From Maricaulis sp036231565 (GTDB taxonomy: Bacteria > Pseudomonadota > Alphaproteobacteria > Caulobacterales > Maricaulaceae), in contig JAZAHA010000046.1 in the NCBI GenBank assembly GCA_036231565.1, positions 51,888 through 115,887 on the forward strand: a stretch of DNA of 64,000 nt, in the 5' to 3' direction. Every line of letters starts with the position of its first letter. Within the stretch, counting starts at the first letter, position 1. Shown piece after piece: positions 15,770 to 23,871 of this stretch. The position numbers were made by a program, and so were the translations under genes. The notes beneath the pieces were generated by a model. The model made no database searches, was not told where the DNA came from, and saw nothing but the letters and a program-made list of their open reading frames with translations.

Positions 15770-16891
15770 TTACAGGACCTCGATATCGGCCTGCAGGGCG
15801 CCGGCCGCCTTGATCGCCTGGAGAATGGTGATCATGTCGCGCGGGCTGACACCCATCGCGTTCAGGCCGTCGACCAGCTCGCGCAGCGAAACGCCGCCGC
15901 GGTCCAGCACGCCCAGCTGCATCGTGTCTTCCTCGGCAGTGACATTGGTGCGCGGCAGCACGACCGTTTCGCCGGCGTCGGCGAAGGGCGAGGGCTGGCT
16001 GGCGACCGGGGTTTCCGAGACGGTGATGGTCAGGTTGCCCTGGGCGATGGCGACGGTGGAGACGCGCACATTCTCGCCCATGACGATGGTGCCGGTATTC
16101 TCGTCGATCACGATGCGGGCCGGCAGGTCGGGCTGCACACGCAGCTGCTCGACTTCGGCCAGCAGGTCGATCATGTCGCCGTCATAGCTGGCCATGCGAT
16201 TCAGGCGGACCGTGGACGGGTTTTCCGCCCGCGCGGCGCCGCGGCCGATATAGGCATTGATGGCGTCGGCCATACGGCGCGCCGTGGTGAAGTCGGGATT
16301 GCGCAGGGACAGGCGCAGGCTGTCACGGTTGGCGATCTCGGCCCACGGGTCGATACCGGTGCCGTCGAACGGGTTTTCCACGATACCGCCATTGGCGATC
16401 CGGCCGGAAGTCGGCACGCCGCGGGTGATCGTCGCCGCATCGCCGCCAGCCTCGAAACCGCCGACAGTCAGCGAACCCTGGGCGACGGCCCAGGCGCGGC
16501 CATGGCTGTCGAACAGCGGCGTGGCGATCAGCGTGCCGCCCTGCAGGCTGTCGGCATCGCCGATGGCCGAGACCGTCACGTCGATGCGCGAGCCCTGGCC
16601 GGAGAAAGCCGGCAGGCTGGCGGTGACCATCACGGCGGCGACGTTGTTGGTGTTCAGGTTGGCATCGCGGGTGTTGACGTTGAAGTGTTCCAGCATCGCG
16701 TTCAGCGACTGGTTGGTGAAGGCCGAGTTGCGCAGGCTGTCGCCCGAGCCATCGAGGCCGACGACCAGGCCGTAGCCGACCAGCGGGTTGTCGCGAACGT
16801 CTTCGACGTCCACCATGTCCTTGATGCGCGAATTGGCCAGGGCCGGGGTGGCCAGGGCGAGGGCAGCGATCAGGGCGGTCAAGATGCGCAT
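15770..16891 (-). CDS. flgI: Flagellar P-ring protein FlgI
   Basis: 373 residues. FlgI forms the P ring around the rod in the peptidoglycan layer. A Sec signal peptide is clear (MRILTALIAALALATPALA). Typical FlgI blocks follow: RIKDMVDVEDVRDNPLVGYG, LVVGLDGSGD, and the C-terminal GVSLRELVDGLNAMGVSPRD. Start ATG 16891 is set by the signal peptide; the frame stays open upstream only in non-coding sequence. A sigma-54 promoter 35 bases upstream and TTGCCGGGCA repeats further out place it in the late flagellar class. It is divergent from fliX, as in Caulobacter. Confidence 0.96.
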   Translation of the reverse strand: MRILTALIAALALATPALANSRIKDMVDVEDVRDNPLVGYGLVVGLDGSGDSLRNSAFTNQSLNAMLEHFNVNTRDANLNTNNVAAVMVTASLPAFSGQGSRIDVTVSAIGDADSLQGGTLIATPLFDSHGRAWAVAQGSLTVGGFEAGGDAATITRGVPTSGRIANGGIVENPFDGTGIDPWAEIANRDSLRLSLRNPDFTTARRMADAINAYIGRGAARAENPSTVRLNRMASYDGDMIDLLAEVEQLRVQPDLPARIVIDENTGTIVMGENVRVSTVAIAQGNLTITVSETPVASQPSPFADAGETVVLPRTNVTAEEDTMQLGVLDRGGVSLRELVDGLNAMGVSPRDMITILQAIKAAGALQADIEVL

Positions 16892-16925
16892 TTTGCGGTC
16901 TCCGGAACGGGTTCGCCCACGTCCT

Positions 16926-16941
16926 TGCGAAGACCATGCCA
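16926..16941 (-). promoter_or_regulatory. Sigma-54 promoter of flgI-flgJ-flbY
   Basis: Read on the reverse strand the site is TGGCATG-GTCT-TCGCA. It keeps the invariant GG and GC at ten-base spacing and is 35 bases before the flgI start. Confidence 0.75.
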
Positions 16942-17040
16942 GTCTGGCAAACTTGGTTAATATAATAAAACGCTGAAAAATATAGACTTTATTGCCAGGT
17001 TGGCGAGGTTGAGGGCGGAAAACCTGACCCGTGCAGCTGT

Positions 17041-17066
17041 TTGCCGGGCACAAATTGCCGGGCAAA
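17041..17066. promoter_or_regulatory. Two TTGCCGGGCA direct repeats between flgI and fliX
   Basis: TTGCCGGGCA occurs at 17041-17050 and 17055-17064, one and a third helical turns apart. The pair is 100 bases upstream of the flgI sigma-54 promoter and overlaps the fliX upstream region. Candidate FlbD site able to activate flgI and repress fliX. Confidence 0.55.
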
Positions 17067-17075
17067 CCGCGTCGG

Positions 17076-17090
17076 TTAAGCCTCTATTAA
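17076..17090. promoter_or_regulatory. CtrA box upstream of fliX
   Basis: TTAA-GCCTCTA-TTAA is an exact TTAA-N7-TTAA CtrA site, 50 bases ahead of the fliX start. fliX is a CtrA-dependent class II gene in Caulobacter. Confidence 0.75.
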
Positions 17091-17140
17091 GTGGCCCGGT
17101 TCATCCATTAACGCATCGCAGAGAGGCATCGATTCCCGCC

Positions 17141-17560
17141 ATGAAGATCCAGGGACCCAGCTCGAACTCCGCCGTTTCGGCCGGCAAGCGCAAGACCACG
17201 TCCGGCGCGTCCTCCCAGGGATTCTCCGTCGACACAGGCAGCCCGGCGGGCCGCCCGGCCTCGACGGGGGCCGCGGGTGCGACCTCGGCGGTCCAGTCGG
17301 TTGATGCCATCCTTGCCCTGCAGGGCGTGGAAGACGCGACCCAGGCCAAGAAAAAGGCGACCGAGCGGGCGATGGATCTGCTCGATGTGCTCGATGAGCT
17401 GAAGCTTGCCCTGCTTGAAGGCGGCCTGCCGCGTGCCAAGCTGGTGGCCCTGATGAACCTCCTGCAGACCCGTCGCGACCAGACTCACGACGCCCGGCTG
17501 GAAGCCGCGCTGGACGAGGTGGAGACGCGTGCGGCCGTGGAACTGGCCAAGTTCTCCTGA
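17141..17560 (+). CDS. fliX: Flagellar assembly regulator FliX
   Basis: 139 residues. FliX is a small alphaproteobacterial protein that links early basal-body assembly to FlbD activity and hence to sigma-54 flagellar promoters. The N-terminal 50 residues are Ser/Gly/Ala-rich. The conserved helical part is AVQSVDAILALQGVEDATQAKKKATER, followed by LLDVLDELKLALLEGGLPRAKL and a C-terminal helix. GAGAGG precedes ATG 17141. It is divergent from flgI with a CtrA box and TTGCCGGGCA repeats between, matching the Caulobacter arrangement. dksA follows on the same strand but after 176 bases. Confidence 0.93.
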   Translation: MKIQGPSSNSAVSAGKRKTTSGASSQGFSVDTGSPAGRPASTGAAGATSAVQSVDAILALQGVEDATQAKKKATERAMDLLDVLDELKLALLEGGLPRAKLVALMNLLQTRRDQTHDARLEAALDEVETRAAVELAKFS

Positions 17561-17736
17561 TCGTGACCGCGTCTCGCGGACCAGAAAAGTCACGCTATTT
17601 CTGAAGCTTTCCGGTGCGGCCGGTGAATTGCAGGCGCGCCAACAGCGCCTGCGCGTTGACTTGCGGGGATCGGTGCATATTCTCCGCCCCGCTTTCTGGG
17701 GAGCGTGGGAAACCGTATTGTGGTGAGTGGAAAGCG

Positions 17737-18165
17737 ATGAGTGAATCCGAACGCATCGAACTGCCCAAGAACTATTTCCCGTCGGACGACGAGCCGTTCA
17801 TGAATGACCGGCAGAAAGAGTATTTCCGGCGCAAGCTTATGGCCTGGAAGGAGGAGATCCTCCGCGAGAGCCGTTCGACCATCTCCAACCTCCAGGAAGA
17901 TATGGGCTCGCTGCCCGATCTGGCCGACCGCGCCTCGACCGAGACCGACCGGTCGCTGGAGCTGCGGGCCCGCGATCGCCAGCGCAAGCTGATTTCCAAG
18001 ATCGACAGCGCCCTGCGCCGCATCGAGGAAGACAATTACGGCTATTGCGAAGAGACCGGCGAGCCGATCTCCCTGGCCCGTCTCGATGCCCGCCCCGTGG
18101 CGACCCTGAGCCTGGAAGCCCAGGAACGCCACGAACGCAAGGAACGCGTCCACCGCGACGAATAG
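17737..18165 (+). CDS. dksA: RNA polymerase-binding transcription factor DksA
   Basis: 142 residues. DksA binds in the secondary channel of RNA polymerase and works with ppGpp. The coiled coil runs from QKEYFRRKLMAWKEEILRE through DLADRASTETDRSLELRARDR, with the conserved DxxDxA tip. The zinc-finger region reads YGYCEETGEPISLARLDARP then ATLSLEAQERHER: only one of the four zinc cysteines is kept, which is usual for alphaproteobacterial DksA. I chose ATG 17737; the frame extends upstream without similarity. Confidence 0.93.
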   Translation: MSESERIELPKNYFPSDDEPFMNDRQKEYFRRKLMAWKEEILRESRSTISNLQEDMGSLPDLADRASTETDRSLELRARDRQRKLISKIDSALRRIEEDNYGYCEETGEPISLARLDARPVATLSLEAQERHERKERVHRDE

Positions 18166-18246
18166 GGTTTCGCGGACGCGTATCTGCGCGCTTCTGTTTT
18201 CCCACACCTCGCTCCGCTTTCCCCGGCCTTGTGCCGGGGTCCGGTT

Positions 18247-18371
18247 GAGCCTGCGCCTGAAACGCCGCCAGGCCCCGGAATGAATCCGGGCAAAGTGCGA
18301 TCATTCATTTCGCTCCCCATTTTTCCCGGATGAAAGCCTGCGCAGGCAGGCTGAAGATCCGGGATCGACCG
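18247..18371 (-). repeat. Composite intergenic repeat, copy 1
   Basis: The 441-base gap 18166-18606 has no gene. On the reverse strand it carries unit B (18371-18337, 35 bases) and then unit A (18290-18247, 44 bases). The same two units in the same order occur on the forward strand at 63667-63816. By my alignment unit A matches at 41 of 44 positions and unit B at 31 of 35. Unit A contains the hairpin CCCGGATTCATTCCGGG. Other short inverted repeats (CCCGGCC/GGCCGGG) fill the rest of the gap. Confidence 0.75.
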
Positions 18372-18538
18372 AGGAACACTCCAGGCGTGAGTGTCCGGTA
18401 GGTCCCGCCACTCCGCCCGGCTCAAGGCCGGGCTTCAGGCCGGGAAAAATGCGGGGTGGCTTTTGGGATGACGGTGGCTGTAGCGGGTCCCGCAGGCACC
18501 TCCTCCCCGATGGGGGAGAAGGTCGTATCTTCTCGCAC

Positions 18539-18573
18539 AAAAAATAGGCCGCCGCGAGTGAACGCGACGGCCT
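18539..18573 (-). terminator. Rho-independent terminator of flgF-flgG-flgA-flgH
   Basis: On the reverse strand an 11-base stem (18573-18563 with 18556-18546, one G-U pair) has a six-base loop and ends in A then six T residues, 34 bases after the flgH stop. Confidence 0.85.
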
Positions 18574-18606
18574 CAGTGGAACCCGATGGTGGCGGGGTCT
18601 TTGGTC

Positions 18607-19353
18607 CTAGAACGGCATCAGGAGGTCGTAGATCTCCTGGCCGTAGCGGGGGCGCTGGACGTCGGTAAGATGTCCGCGGCCGCCATAGGAAATACGGGCT
18701 TCGGCGATCTGGGTGTGCGCGATCGTATTGTCCGAAGCGATGTCCTGCGGGCGCGCGATGCCGGTGATCAGCAGTTCGCGCACTTCATTGTTCACACGCA
18801 CTTCCTGACGGCCGGCGATCACCAGATTGCCATTGGGCAGGACCGAGGTGACCAGGGCGGCCACGGTCAGGGAGATGCTTTCCGTCCGGTTGACCGAACC
18901 GGTGCCCTGCGAGGAGGAGGACGAACCCAGGCTGGCGAGTGAGGACGGGTCGATATTGTCGTTGAAGAAGCCGGTCAGGTCGGCGCCGAAGAATTGCGTC
19001 AGGTCGGCATCTTCCGCCGAGGAACGCGTCCGGTTGGTCGAGTTCTGCAGCTGGGCGCGGTCGGAAATGTCGATATTGACCGTGACGATGTCGCCGACGC
19101 GGGCGGCACGCGGGTCGCCGAAGAAGGTCGGCGAGTTGGCGTTCCACAGCGAGTTGGTCTGCGAGGTGTGCTGACGCGGCGCGGCATAGACCGGCGGCAT
19201 CGGGATCTGCTGCGGACCGGCGCCGGCGAGGGCGGCGGGGTTCTCGATCGGTGTCATGGGCGGCGTCTGGCCGACATAGGACAGGCGGTCGGTGGCTGCG
19301 CAGGCCTGCAGGGTTGCCGCGCCGATGATGAGGATTGCGATTTTGCGGATCAT
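18607..19353 (-). CDS. flgH: Flagellar L-ring protein FlgH
   Basis: 248 residues. FlgH is the outer-membrane lipoprotein ring around the rod. The signal peptide ends in the lipobox LQAC (Cys18). FlgH blocks follow: NSLWNANSPTFFGDPRAARVGDIVTV and GNLVIAGRQEVRVNNEVREL, and the end GQEIYDLLMPF. It is the last gene of the reverse-strand operon flgF-flgG-flgA-flgH, starting 18 bases after flgA, and is followed by a strong terminator. Confidence 0.96.
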   Translation of the reverse strand: MIRKIAILIIGAATLQACAATDRLSYVGQTPPMTPIENPAALAGAGPQQIPMPPVYAAPRQHTSQTNSLWNANSPTFFGDPRAARVGDIVTVNIDISDRAQLQNSTNRTRSSAEDADLTQFFGADLTGFFNDNIDPSSLASLGSSSSSQGTGSVNRTESISLTVAALVTSVLPNGNLVIAGRQEVRVNNEVRELLITGIARPQDIASDNTIAHTQIAEARISYGGRGHLTDVQRPRYGQEIYDLLMPF

Positions 19354-19371
19354 GGGGGTTCTCCCTGGATA

Positions 19372-20316
19372 TCAGAAGCTGGCAGCCGGCGAGGCGCCGA
19401 CGCGGGCACGGCCCGGCCCGTCGACGAGGGCCTCCACCGTGCGGCTGGATTGCAGATTGACGAAGCGGGCGATCTCGCCGTCGGCGGCGTTTTCCATGGC
19501 GCGGGCGCGCACGGAGAGCTGGATGCCCGGGGCTTCGAAGACGAGGGTGACGAGTTCGCCGCGCTCGATCATCAGCGGGCGCTGCAGGTCATAGCCGCGC
19601 AGCGGCTCGCCCGGGCGCAGGGCGCGGCGGGTTTCCAGGCCGATAATGGCATCCGGATCGAGCAGCGAGTCCGGACGCAGACGGTCCGAGCGCAGCGAGA
19701 CCCATTCGATATCGGCGTCGGAGATCTCGGCACCGGCCGGAATGGCGCGGGCCAGGACCGGCACGTCGACCGTGACATAGGCGCGGCCGGTGATACGCAC
19801 CGTCTGGGCACCGTCATAGGGCGTGATATCGGCGACAAGCATGCCCGAGCGCGGGTCAAAATTCATCGAAGCGACCTGCAGTCCGCCGGTCGCATCGACC
19901 GGTGCATGCAGGGCCAGGGCGGTGTTCGACAGACGCACTTCGTGGACGCGGCCCTCTTCGGCGAACAGCTCGCCTTCCAGAAGGTCGGTCAGCGTGGCGG
20001 CGTCGATCACCTGGCTGTCGCGGGCCACCGTGATGCGGCGGACGCTGGCGGCATTGGCCCAGTCCAGACCGTTCTCGGCGGCGATACGGCGGACATATTC
20101 CACCGTCAGCGAGGTACGGCTGCCCGGTTCCGGGGCGCGGGCGACCACGACGTCGGCAGCTTCGCCGTCGACCGTGAAGAGATCGCCGAGCGTGATGTGC
20201 GCGCCGTCGACGAGGAGGGTTTCGCGCAGCACCACCGTGTCGCTGGCGAGGGTCTGCGGCGCAATCAGCGCCGAGGCGGCCAGGCAGGTGAGGGCGAGGA
20301 GAGACTTGCGGGTCAT
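19372..20316 (-). CDS. flgA: Flagellar P-ring assembly chaperone FlgA
   Basis: 314 residues. FlgA is a periplasmic chaperone that helps FlgI form the P ring. A Sec signal peptide (MTRKSLLALTCLAASALIAPQTLA) is followed by ITLGDLFTVDGEAADVVVARAPEPG. The C-terminal SAF-type domain contains IPAGAEISDADIEWV, LRPGEPLRGYDLQRP and RGELVTLVFEAPG. The family is more often 220-260 residues, so this is a longer form with an extra N-terminal region, as in relatives of Caulobacter. It lies 12 bases after flgG in the same operon. Confidence 0.93.
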   Translation of the reverse strand: MTRKSLLALTCLAASALIAPQTLASDTVVLRETLLVDGAHITLGDLFTVDGEAADVVVARAPEPGSRTSLTVEYVRRIAAENGLDWANAASVRRITVARDSQVIDAATLTDLLEGELFAEEGRVHEVRLSNTALALHAPVDATGGLQVASMNFDPRSGMLVADITPYDGAQTVRITGRAYVTVDVPVLARAIPAGAEISDADIEWVSLRSDRLRPDSLLDPDAIIGLETRRALRPGEPLRGYDLQRPLMIERGELVTLVFEAPGIQLSVRARAMENAADGEIARFVNLQSSRTVEALVDGPGRARVGASPAASF

Positions 20317-20328
20317 CTATTCGCTCCG

Positions 20329-21114
20329 TTAGCGCAGGTTCGAGGAAGCGGCGAGCATCTCGTCGGATGCCGTGATGACGCGGGCATTCATCTCGTAGGC
20401 GCGCTGCGCCTGGATAAGAGCCGTGATCTCGGCGACCGAGTTGACGTTGGAGCCTTCCACGAAACCCTGGCGGATGATGCCGTAGCCCGGCGAGCCCGGC
20501 GTGCCGACAGAGGCGGTGCCGGAGGCGGCGCTTTCCAGATAGAGATTGTCGCCGGTGGCTTCGAGGCCGGCCTCGTTGAAGAAGGTCACGAGTTCCAGCT
20601 GGCCCACAGTGGACGGTTCGGTCTGGCCGTCGATGAGCGCCTGGACCTGGCCCTGGGCGTTGATCGAGACTTCGCGGGCGCCCTGCGGAATGGCGATACC
20701 CGGTGCGACCGTGTAGCCGTCGGAAGTGACGATCTCGCCTTCCGGGCTCAGCGCGAAATTGCCGGCGCGGGTATAGGCATCGGAACCGTCAGGCAGCTGG
20801 ACGCGGAAATAGCCGCGGCCGGAGATCGCCAGATCGTAGGTATTGCCGGTGTTCGACAGGGGACCCTGTTCGGTGATCCGGTAGATGGCGTCGGCCTGGA
20901 CGCCGAGACCGACCTGGACGCCCGTCGGCACGATGGTGCCGGCGTCGGAGGAGTTCATCCCCATGGCCTGGACGTTCTGGTAGAGCAGATCCTGGAACTG
21001 GGCACGCTGGCGCTGGAAGGCCGTCGTGTTCATGTTGGCCAGGTTGTTCGAGATCACTTCGACATTCAGCTGCTGGGCCTGCATGCCGGTGGCGGCGGTG
21101 GTGAGGGAGCGCAT
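20329..21114 (-). CDS. flgG: Flagellar distal rod protein FlgG
   Basis: 261 residues, the usual length for FlgG. The N-terminus MRSLTTAATGMQAQQLNVEV and NNLANMNTTAFQRQRAQFQDLLYQ are FlgG signatures, as are GRGYFRVQLPDG and the C-terminal SNVNSVAEITALIQAQRAYE. FlgG builds the distal rod and is exported by the flagellar type III system, so it has no Sec signal. It starts 14 bases after flgF. Confidence 0.97.
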   Translation of the reverse strand: MRSLTTAATGMQAQQLNVEVISNNLANMNTTAFQRQRAQFQDLLYQNVQAMGMNSSDAGTIVPTGVQVGLGVQADAIYRITEQGPLSNTGNTYDLAISGRGYFRVQLPDGSDAYTRAGNFALSPEGEIVTSDGYTVAPGIAIPQGAREVSINAQGQVQALIDGQTEPSTVGQLELVTFFNEAGLEATGDNLYLESAASGTASVGTPGSPGYGIIRQGFVEGSNVNSVAEITALIQAQRAYEMNARVITASDEMLAASSNLR

Positions 21115-21128
21115 GGTTCAACTCCTCC

Positions 21129-21881
21129 TTAAGAGACGCGGCCGAGGCGCTCGATGGCGCGCTTGTTCAGGTCTTCGGCGTCGTTCAGGAATTTGGACAC
21201 GGACTGGTAGGTCCGCATGATGCTCATCATGTCGGTCAGTTCGGTGATCGACTCGACATTGGAGCGCTCGACATAGCCCTGGCGCACGACCGGATCGAAG
21301 GCCGGCTGGGGCTGGTTTTCCGGATCGTCGGCATTGGCGACCGTGTAACGGCCATTGCCTTCCTTGGTCATCAGCGAGCGGTTGGGCACTTCGAACACGC
21401 CGATGCGGCCGACGGCCTGGCCGTCCTGCATGATCACGCCGCCGTCGACGATGACGGTCTCGGTCGCGTTGGGATCGAGCAGGATCGGGGCGCGGGTGTC
21501 GGCGTCGAGCACCGGGGCACCGTCGGCAGCGACCAGCTGGCCGTCGGCATCGGTGCGGAAGCGGCCGTCACGCGTATATTGTTCGGTGCCGTTGAAGTCG
21601 ACGGCGAAGAAGCCTTCGCCTTCGATGGCGACGTCGAACTGGCGGCCGGTGAAGTCCAGCGCACCTTGGCTGAAGTCGCGGCCCATGCCCCAGTTCGTCA
21701 CGTACTGGAGTTCTGACGGTCCGTCGGCGTGTTCGGCGGTGCGGGCGGGCTGGTTCTCGAGAAGCAGCGACTCGACCTTGAAGCCGGCCGTGTTCGCGTT
21801 CGCGATGTTGTTGGCGATGACGTCCATGTCCCGGCGAAGGGTCATCTGGCGCGTCAGGCCGATCATGATTGCGTTGTCCAT
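21129..21881 (-). CDS. flgF: Flagellar proximal rod protein FlgF
   Basis: 250 residues. FlgF belongs to the rod/hook family and differs from FlgG in DNAIMIGLTRQMTLRRDMDV and the late SNVESITELTDMMSIMRTYQ block. An AAGGA stands before ATG 21881; the longer frame upstream has no flagellar similarity. It is the first gene of the four-gene late operon and has its own sigma-54 promoter 64 bases upstream. Confidence 0.95.
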   Translation of the reverse strand: MDNAIMIGLTRQMTLRRDMDVIANNIANANTAGFKVESLLLENQPARTAEHADGPSELQYVTNWGMGRDFSQGALDFTGRQFDVAIEGEGFFAVDFNGTEQYTRDGRFRTDADGQLVAADGAPVLDADTRAPILLDPNATETVIVDGGVIMQDGQAVGRIGVFEVPNRSLMTKEGNGRYTVANADDPENQPQPAFDPVVRQGYVERSNVESITELTDMMSIMRTYQSVSKFLNDAEDLNKRAIERLGRVS

Positions 21882-21944
21882 CGGGCGGTTTCCTTTCTGG
21901 ATACCTGGTGTTCGCCGTCGTGTCGCAGCGATTGCCCGACAAGT

Positions 21945-21960
21945 TGCACGCAGCGTGCCA
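21945..21960 (-). promoter_or_regulatory. Sigma-54 promoter of the flgF operon
   Basis: On the reverse strand the sequence is TGGCACG-CTGC-GTGCA, a perfect -24 element with a correctly spaced GC at -12. Confidence 0.8.
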
Positions 21961-22014
21961 AGGTTAATTTTGTTGGTTATCAGCCACTTGGCCGGATTGC
22001 CTTGGGGGACAGGC

Positions 22015-22062
22015 CTGCCGGGTCCGGCAATCCTGTCCGGGCGGGTGGGAAGAAGTTGCCGG
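22015..22062. promoter_or_regulatory. CTGCCGGGTCCGGCAA and TTGCCGG elements upstream of flgF
   Basis: An inverted repeat at 22015-22030 and a further TTGCCGG at 22056-22062 lie 55-100 bases upstream of the flgF sigma-54 promoter and just ahead of fliL on the other side. Same motif family as at the flagellin promoters. Candidate FlbD enhancer. Confidence 0.5.
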
Positions 22063-22140
22063 GGCGGGGGGAGCACTACGAAACGTTAACCGCAGTGACC
22101 GTTAATAGGCCCAGGACGATTCCCCCGTTTGGAGCCCGCA

Positions 22141-22716
22141 ATGGCCGACGAAGAAGCAGAAATCGAAGACGGCGCCGAAGGCGAAGAGAAGGCCAAGAAG
22201 AGCCCGCTAAAGCTCATTCTTTTCATTGGCTTGCCTGTGCTGATCCTGCTGCTCGCGGGTGTCGGCGGCTTCCTTCTGTTCTCCGGCGGCGGCGATGATG
22301 CGGCCGAGCATGCCGATTCGTCGCATGGCGAATCGGGTGGCGACGGGCATGGCGGCGATACGCATGCCGCGGCCGAACAGCATGCCGAACCGCATTATTT
22401 CGACCTGCGCGAGGGCGATGGCGAGGTGGAGACGATCACCACCAACATCCGGTCTTCGGATGGCCGCCCGGTTCTGGTGCAGCTGAAACTGTCCTTCGAG
22501 TCCACGAATCCGGAGATGGAGAGCATTCTCCAGTCTCATGTGGATCCGATCATGGACCAGTTCATCATGTTCCTGCGCGAGCTGCGCGAGGACGATCTCT
22601 ACGGGTCGGCGGGTATGCACCGCGTGCGGCTGGAACTGCTGCGCCGGGTGAATCTGGCGATCGAGCCGGCCCAGGTGGATGCCGTGCTCATCCAGGAATT
22701 CCTGATTGTCGACTAA
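22141..22716 (+). CDS. fliL: Flagellar basal body-associated protein FliL
   Basis: 191 residues. FliL is an inner-membrane protein around the stator that aids motor torque and stator stability. An acidic cytoplasmic start is followed by one membrane helix (about residues 24-46, LILFIGLPVLILLLAGVGG). A His/Asp/Gly-rich linker leads to the periplasmic FliL domain (VLVQLKLSFES, LLRRVNLAI). GGAG stands eight bases before ATG 22141. fliM follows 21 bases downstream. The histidine-rich linker (about 58-83) is unusual and could bind metal. Confidence 0.94.
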   Translation: MADEEAEIEDGAEGEEKAKKSPLKLILFIGLPVLILLLAGVGGFLLFSGGGDDAAEHADSSHGESGGDGHGGDTHAAAEQHAEPHYFDLREGDGEVETITTNIRSSDGRPVLVQLKLSFESTNPEMESILQSHVDPIMDQFIMFLRELREDDLYGSAGMHRVRLELLRRVNLAIEPAQVDAVLIQEFLIVD

Positions 22717-22737
22717 CGCTTAACTGGACGGATTTCG

Positions 22738-23871
22738 ATGTCTGACGACTTGGATCAAGACGCGCTGGCCGCCGAATGGGAGGCAATGGCCGAGGACGGT
22801 GACGACCTCGACCTGGCGTCCGAATGGGAGGCAATGGTCGGCGGCGGCGACGATGACGACCAGGATCTGCCCACCGTTGGCGGCGGTCCCGAGCGCATCC
22901 TCAACCAGGACGAAATCGACAGCCTGCTCGGCTTCTCGCTGACCGACGACGATGCCGCCGACAAGTCCGGCATCCGCGCAATCATCAATTCGGCGCTTGT
23001 AAGTTATGAGCGCCTGCCGATGCTGGAAATTGTCTTCGACCGCCTGGTGCGGCTGATGACGACCAGCCTGCGCAATTTCACCTCGGACAATGTCGAGGTG
23101 TCGCTGGATAATATTTCATCCATCCGCTTCGGCGACTATCTCAACTCGATCCCGCTGCCGGCGATCCTGGCCGTGTTCCGGGCCCAGCAGCTGGACAATT
23201 ACGGCCTGCTGACGGTCGACTCCAACCTGATCTACTCGATTGTGGACGTGCTGCTCGGCGGCCGCCGGGGCACCTCGGCCATGCGGATCGAGGGGCGTCC
23301 CTACACCACGATCGAGCGCATGCTGGTACAGCGCATGATCGAAGTCGTGCTGGGCGATGCCAAACAGGCTTTCCAGCCGCTGACCGAGGTGGATTTCGAC
23401 CTGGAGCGCGTGGAGACCAATCCGCGCTTCGCCGCGATCGCCCGCCCGGCCAACGCCGCCATTCTCGTCAAGCTTCGCATCGACATGGAAGATCGCGGTG
23501 GCCGCATCGAATTGCTGCTGCCCTATGCTACCCTGGAGCCGATCCGGAAGATGCTGCTGCAGCAGTTCATGGGCGAGAAGTTCGGCCGCGACAATATCTG
23601 GGAAGGCCACCTGGCCACCGAGCTGTGGTCGACGAACATGGAAGTCCAGGCCGTTCTGGACGAACAGCGCCTGCCGCTTGGCAAGGTGGCCGACCTCAAG
23701 GTCGGCGACACGCTTTTCCTCGACGCCACCCCGAACAGCGAGGTGGAGTTGCGTTGCGGCCAGGTGCCGCTCACCCGCGGCCGCATGGGTCGTATCGGAC
23801 ACAATGTTGCCCTGCGCCTGAGCGGTCCGCTCTCGCCGGGGGCCAAGAAAGCGATGATGAGGTTCGCATGA
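22738..23871 (+). CDS. fliM: Flagellar motor switch protein FliM
   Basis: 377 residues. FliM is the C-ring component that binds phosphorylated CheY. The CheY-binding peptide is LNQDEIDSLLGF at residues 55-66 rather than at the extreme N-terminus. It is preceded by a 54-residue acidic extension containing two similar pieces, EWEAMAEDGDDLD (13-25) and EWEAMVGGGDDDD (29-41). The middle CheC-like domain (YERLPMLEIVFDRLVRL; GRRGTSAMRIEGRPY) and the C-terminal SpoA domain (LPLGKVADLKVGD) are complete. Its TGA overlaps the next ATG (ATGA). Confidence 0.96.
   Translation: MSDDLDQDALAAEWEAMAEDGDDLDLASEWEAMVGGGDDDDQDLPTVGGGPERILNQDEIDSLLGFSLTDDDAADKSGIRAIINSALVSYERLPMLEIVFDRLVRLMTTSLRNFTSDNVEVSLDNISSIRFGDYLNSIPLPAILAVFRAQQLDNYGLLTVDSNLIYSIVDVLLGGRRGTSAMRIEGRPYTTIERMLVQRMIEVVLGDAKQAFQPLTEVDFDLERVETNPRFAAIARPANAAILVKLRIDMEDRGGRIELLLPYATLEPIRKMLLQQFMGEKFGRDNIWEGHLATELWSTNMEVQAVLDEQRLPLGKVADLKVGDTLFLDATPNSEVELRCGQVPLTRGRMGRIGHNVALRLSGPLSPGAKKAMMRFA

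Noticed and set aside
17737..18165. DksA as a pseudogene because of missing zinc cysteines
   Set aside because: Loss of three of four cysteines is normal in alphaproteobacterial DksA; the coiled-coil tip residues are intact.
18166..18606. CRISPR array or insertion sequence in the repeat-rich gap
   Set aside because: The repeats are few, unevenly spaced and palindromic; no transposase or regular spacers are present.
18994..21132. 712-codon forward frame across flgH, flgA and flgG
   Set aside because: Antisense to three certain flagellar genes.
22090..22110. TTAA-N12-TTAA pair as a CtrA box for fliL
   Set aside because: CtrA sites need a seven-base spacer; here it is twelve. fliL may still have another class II element, but none was exact.
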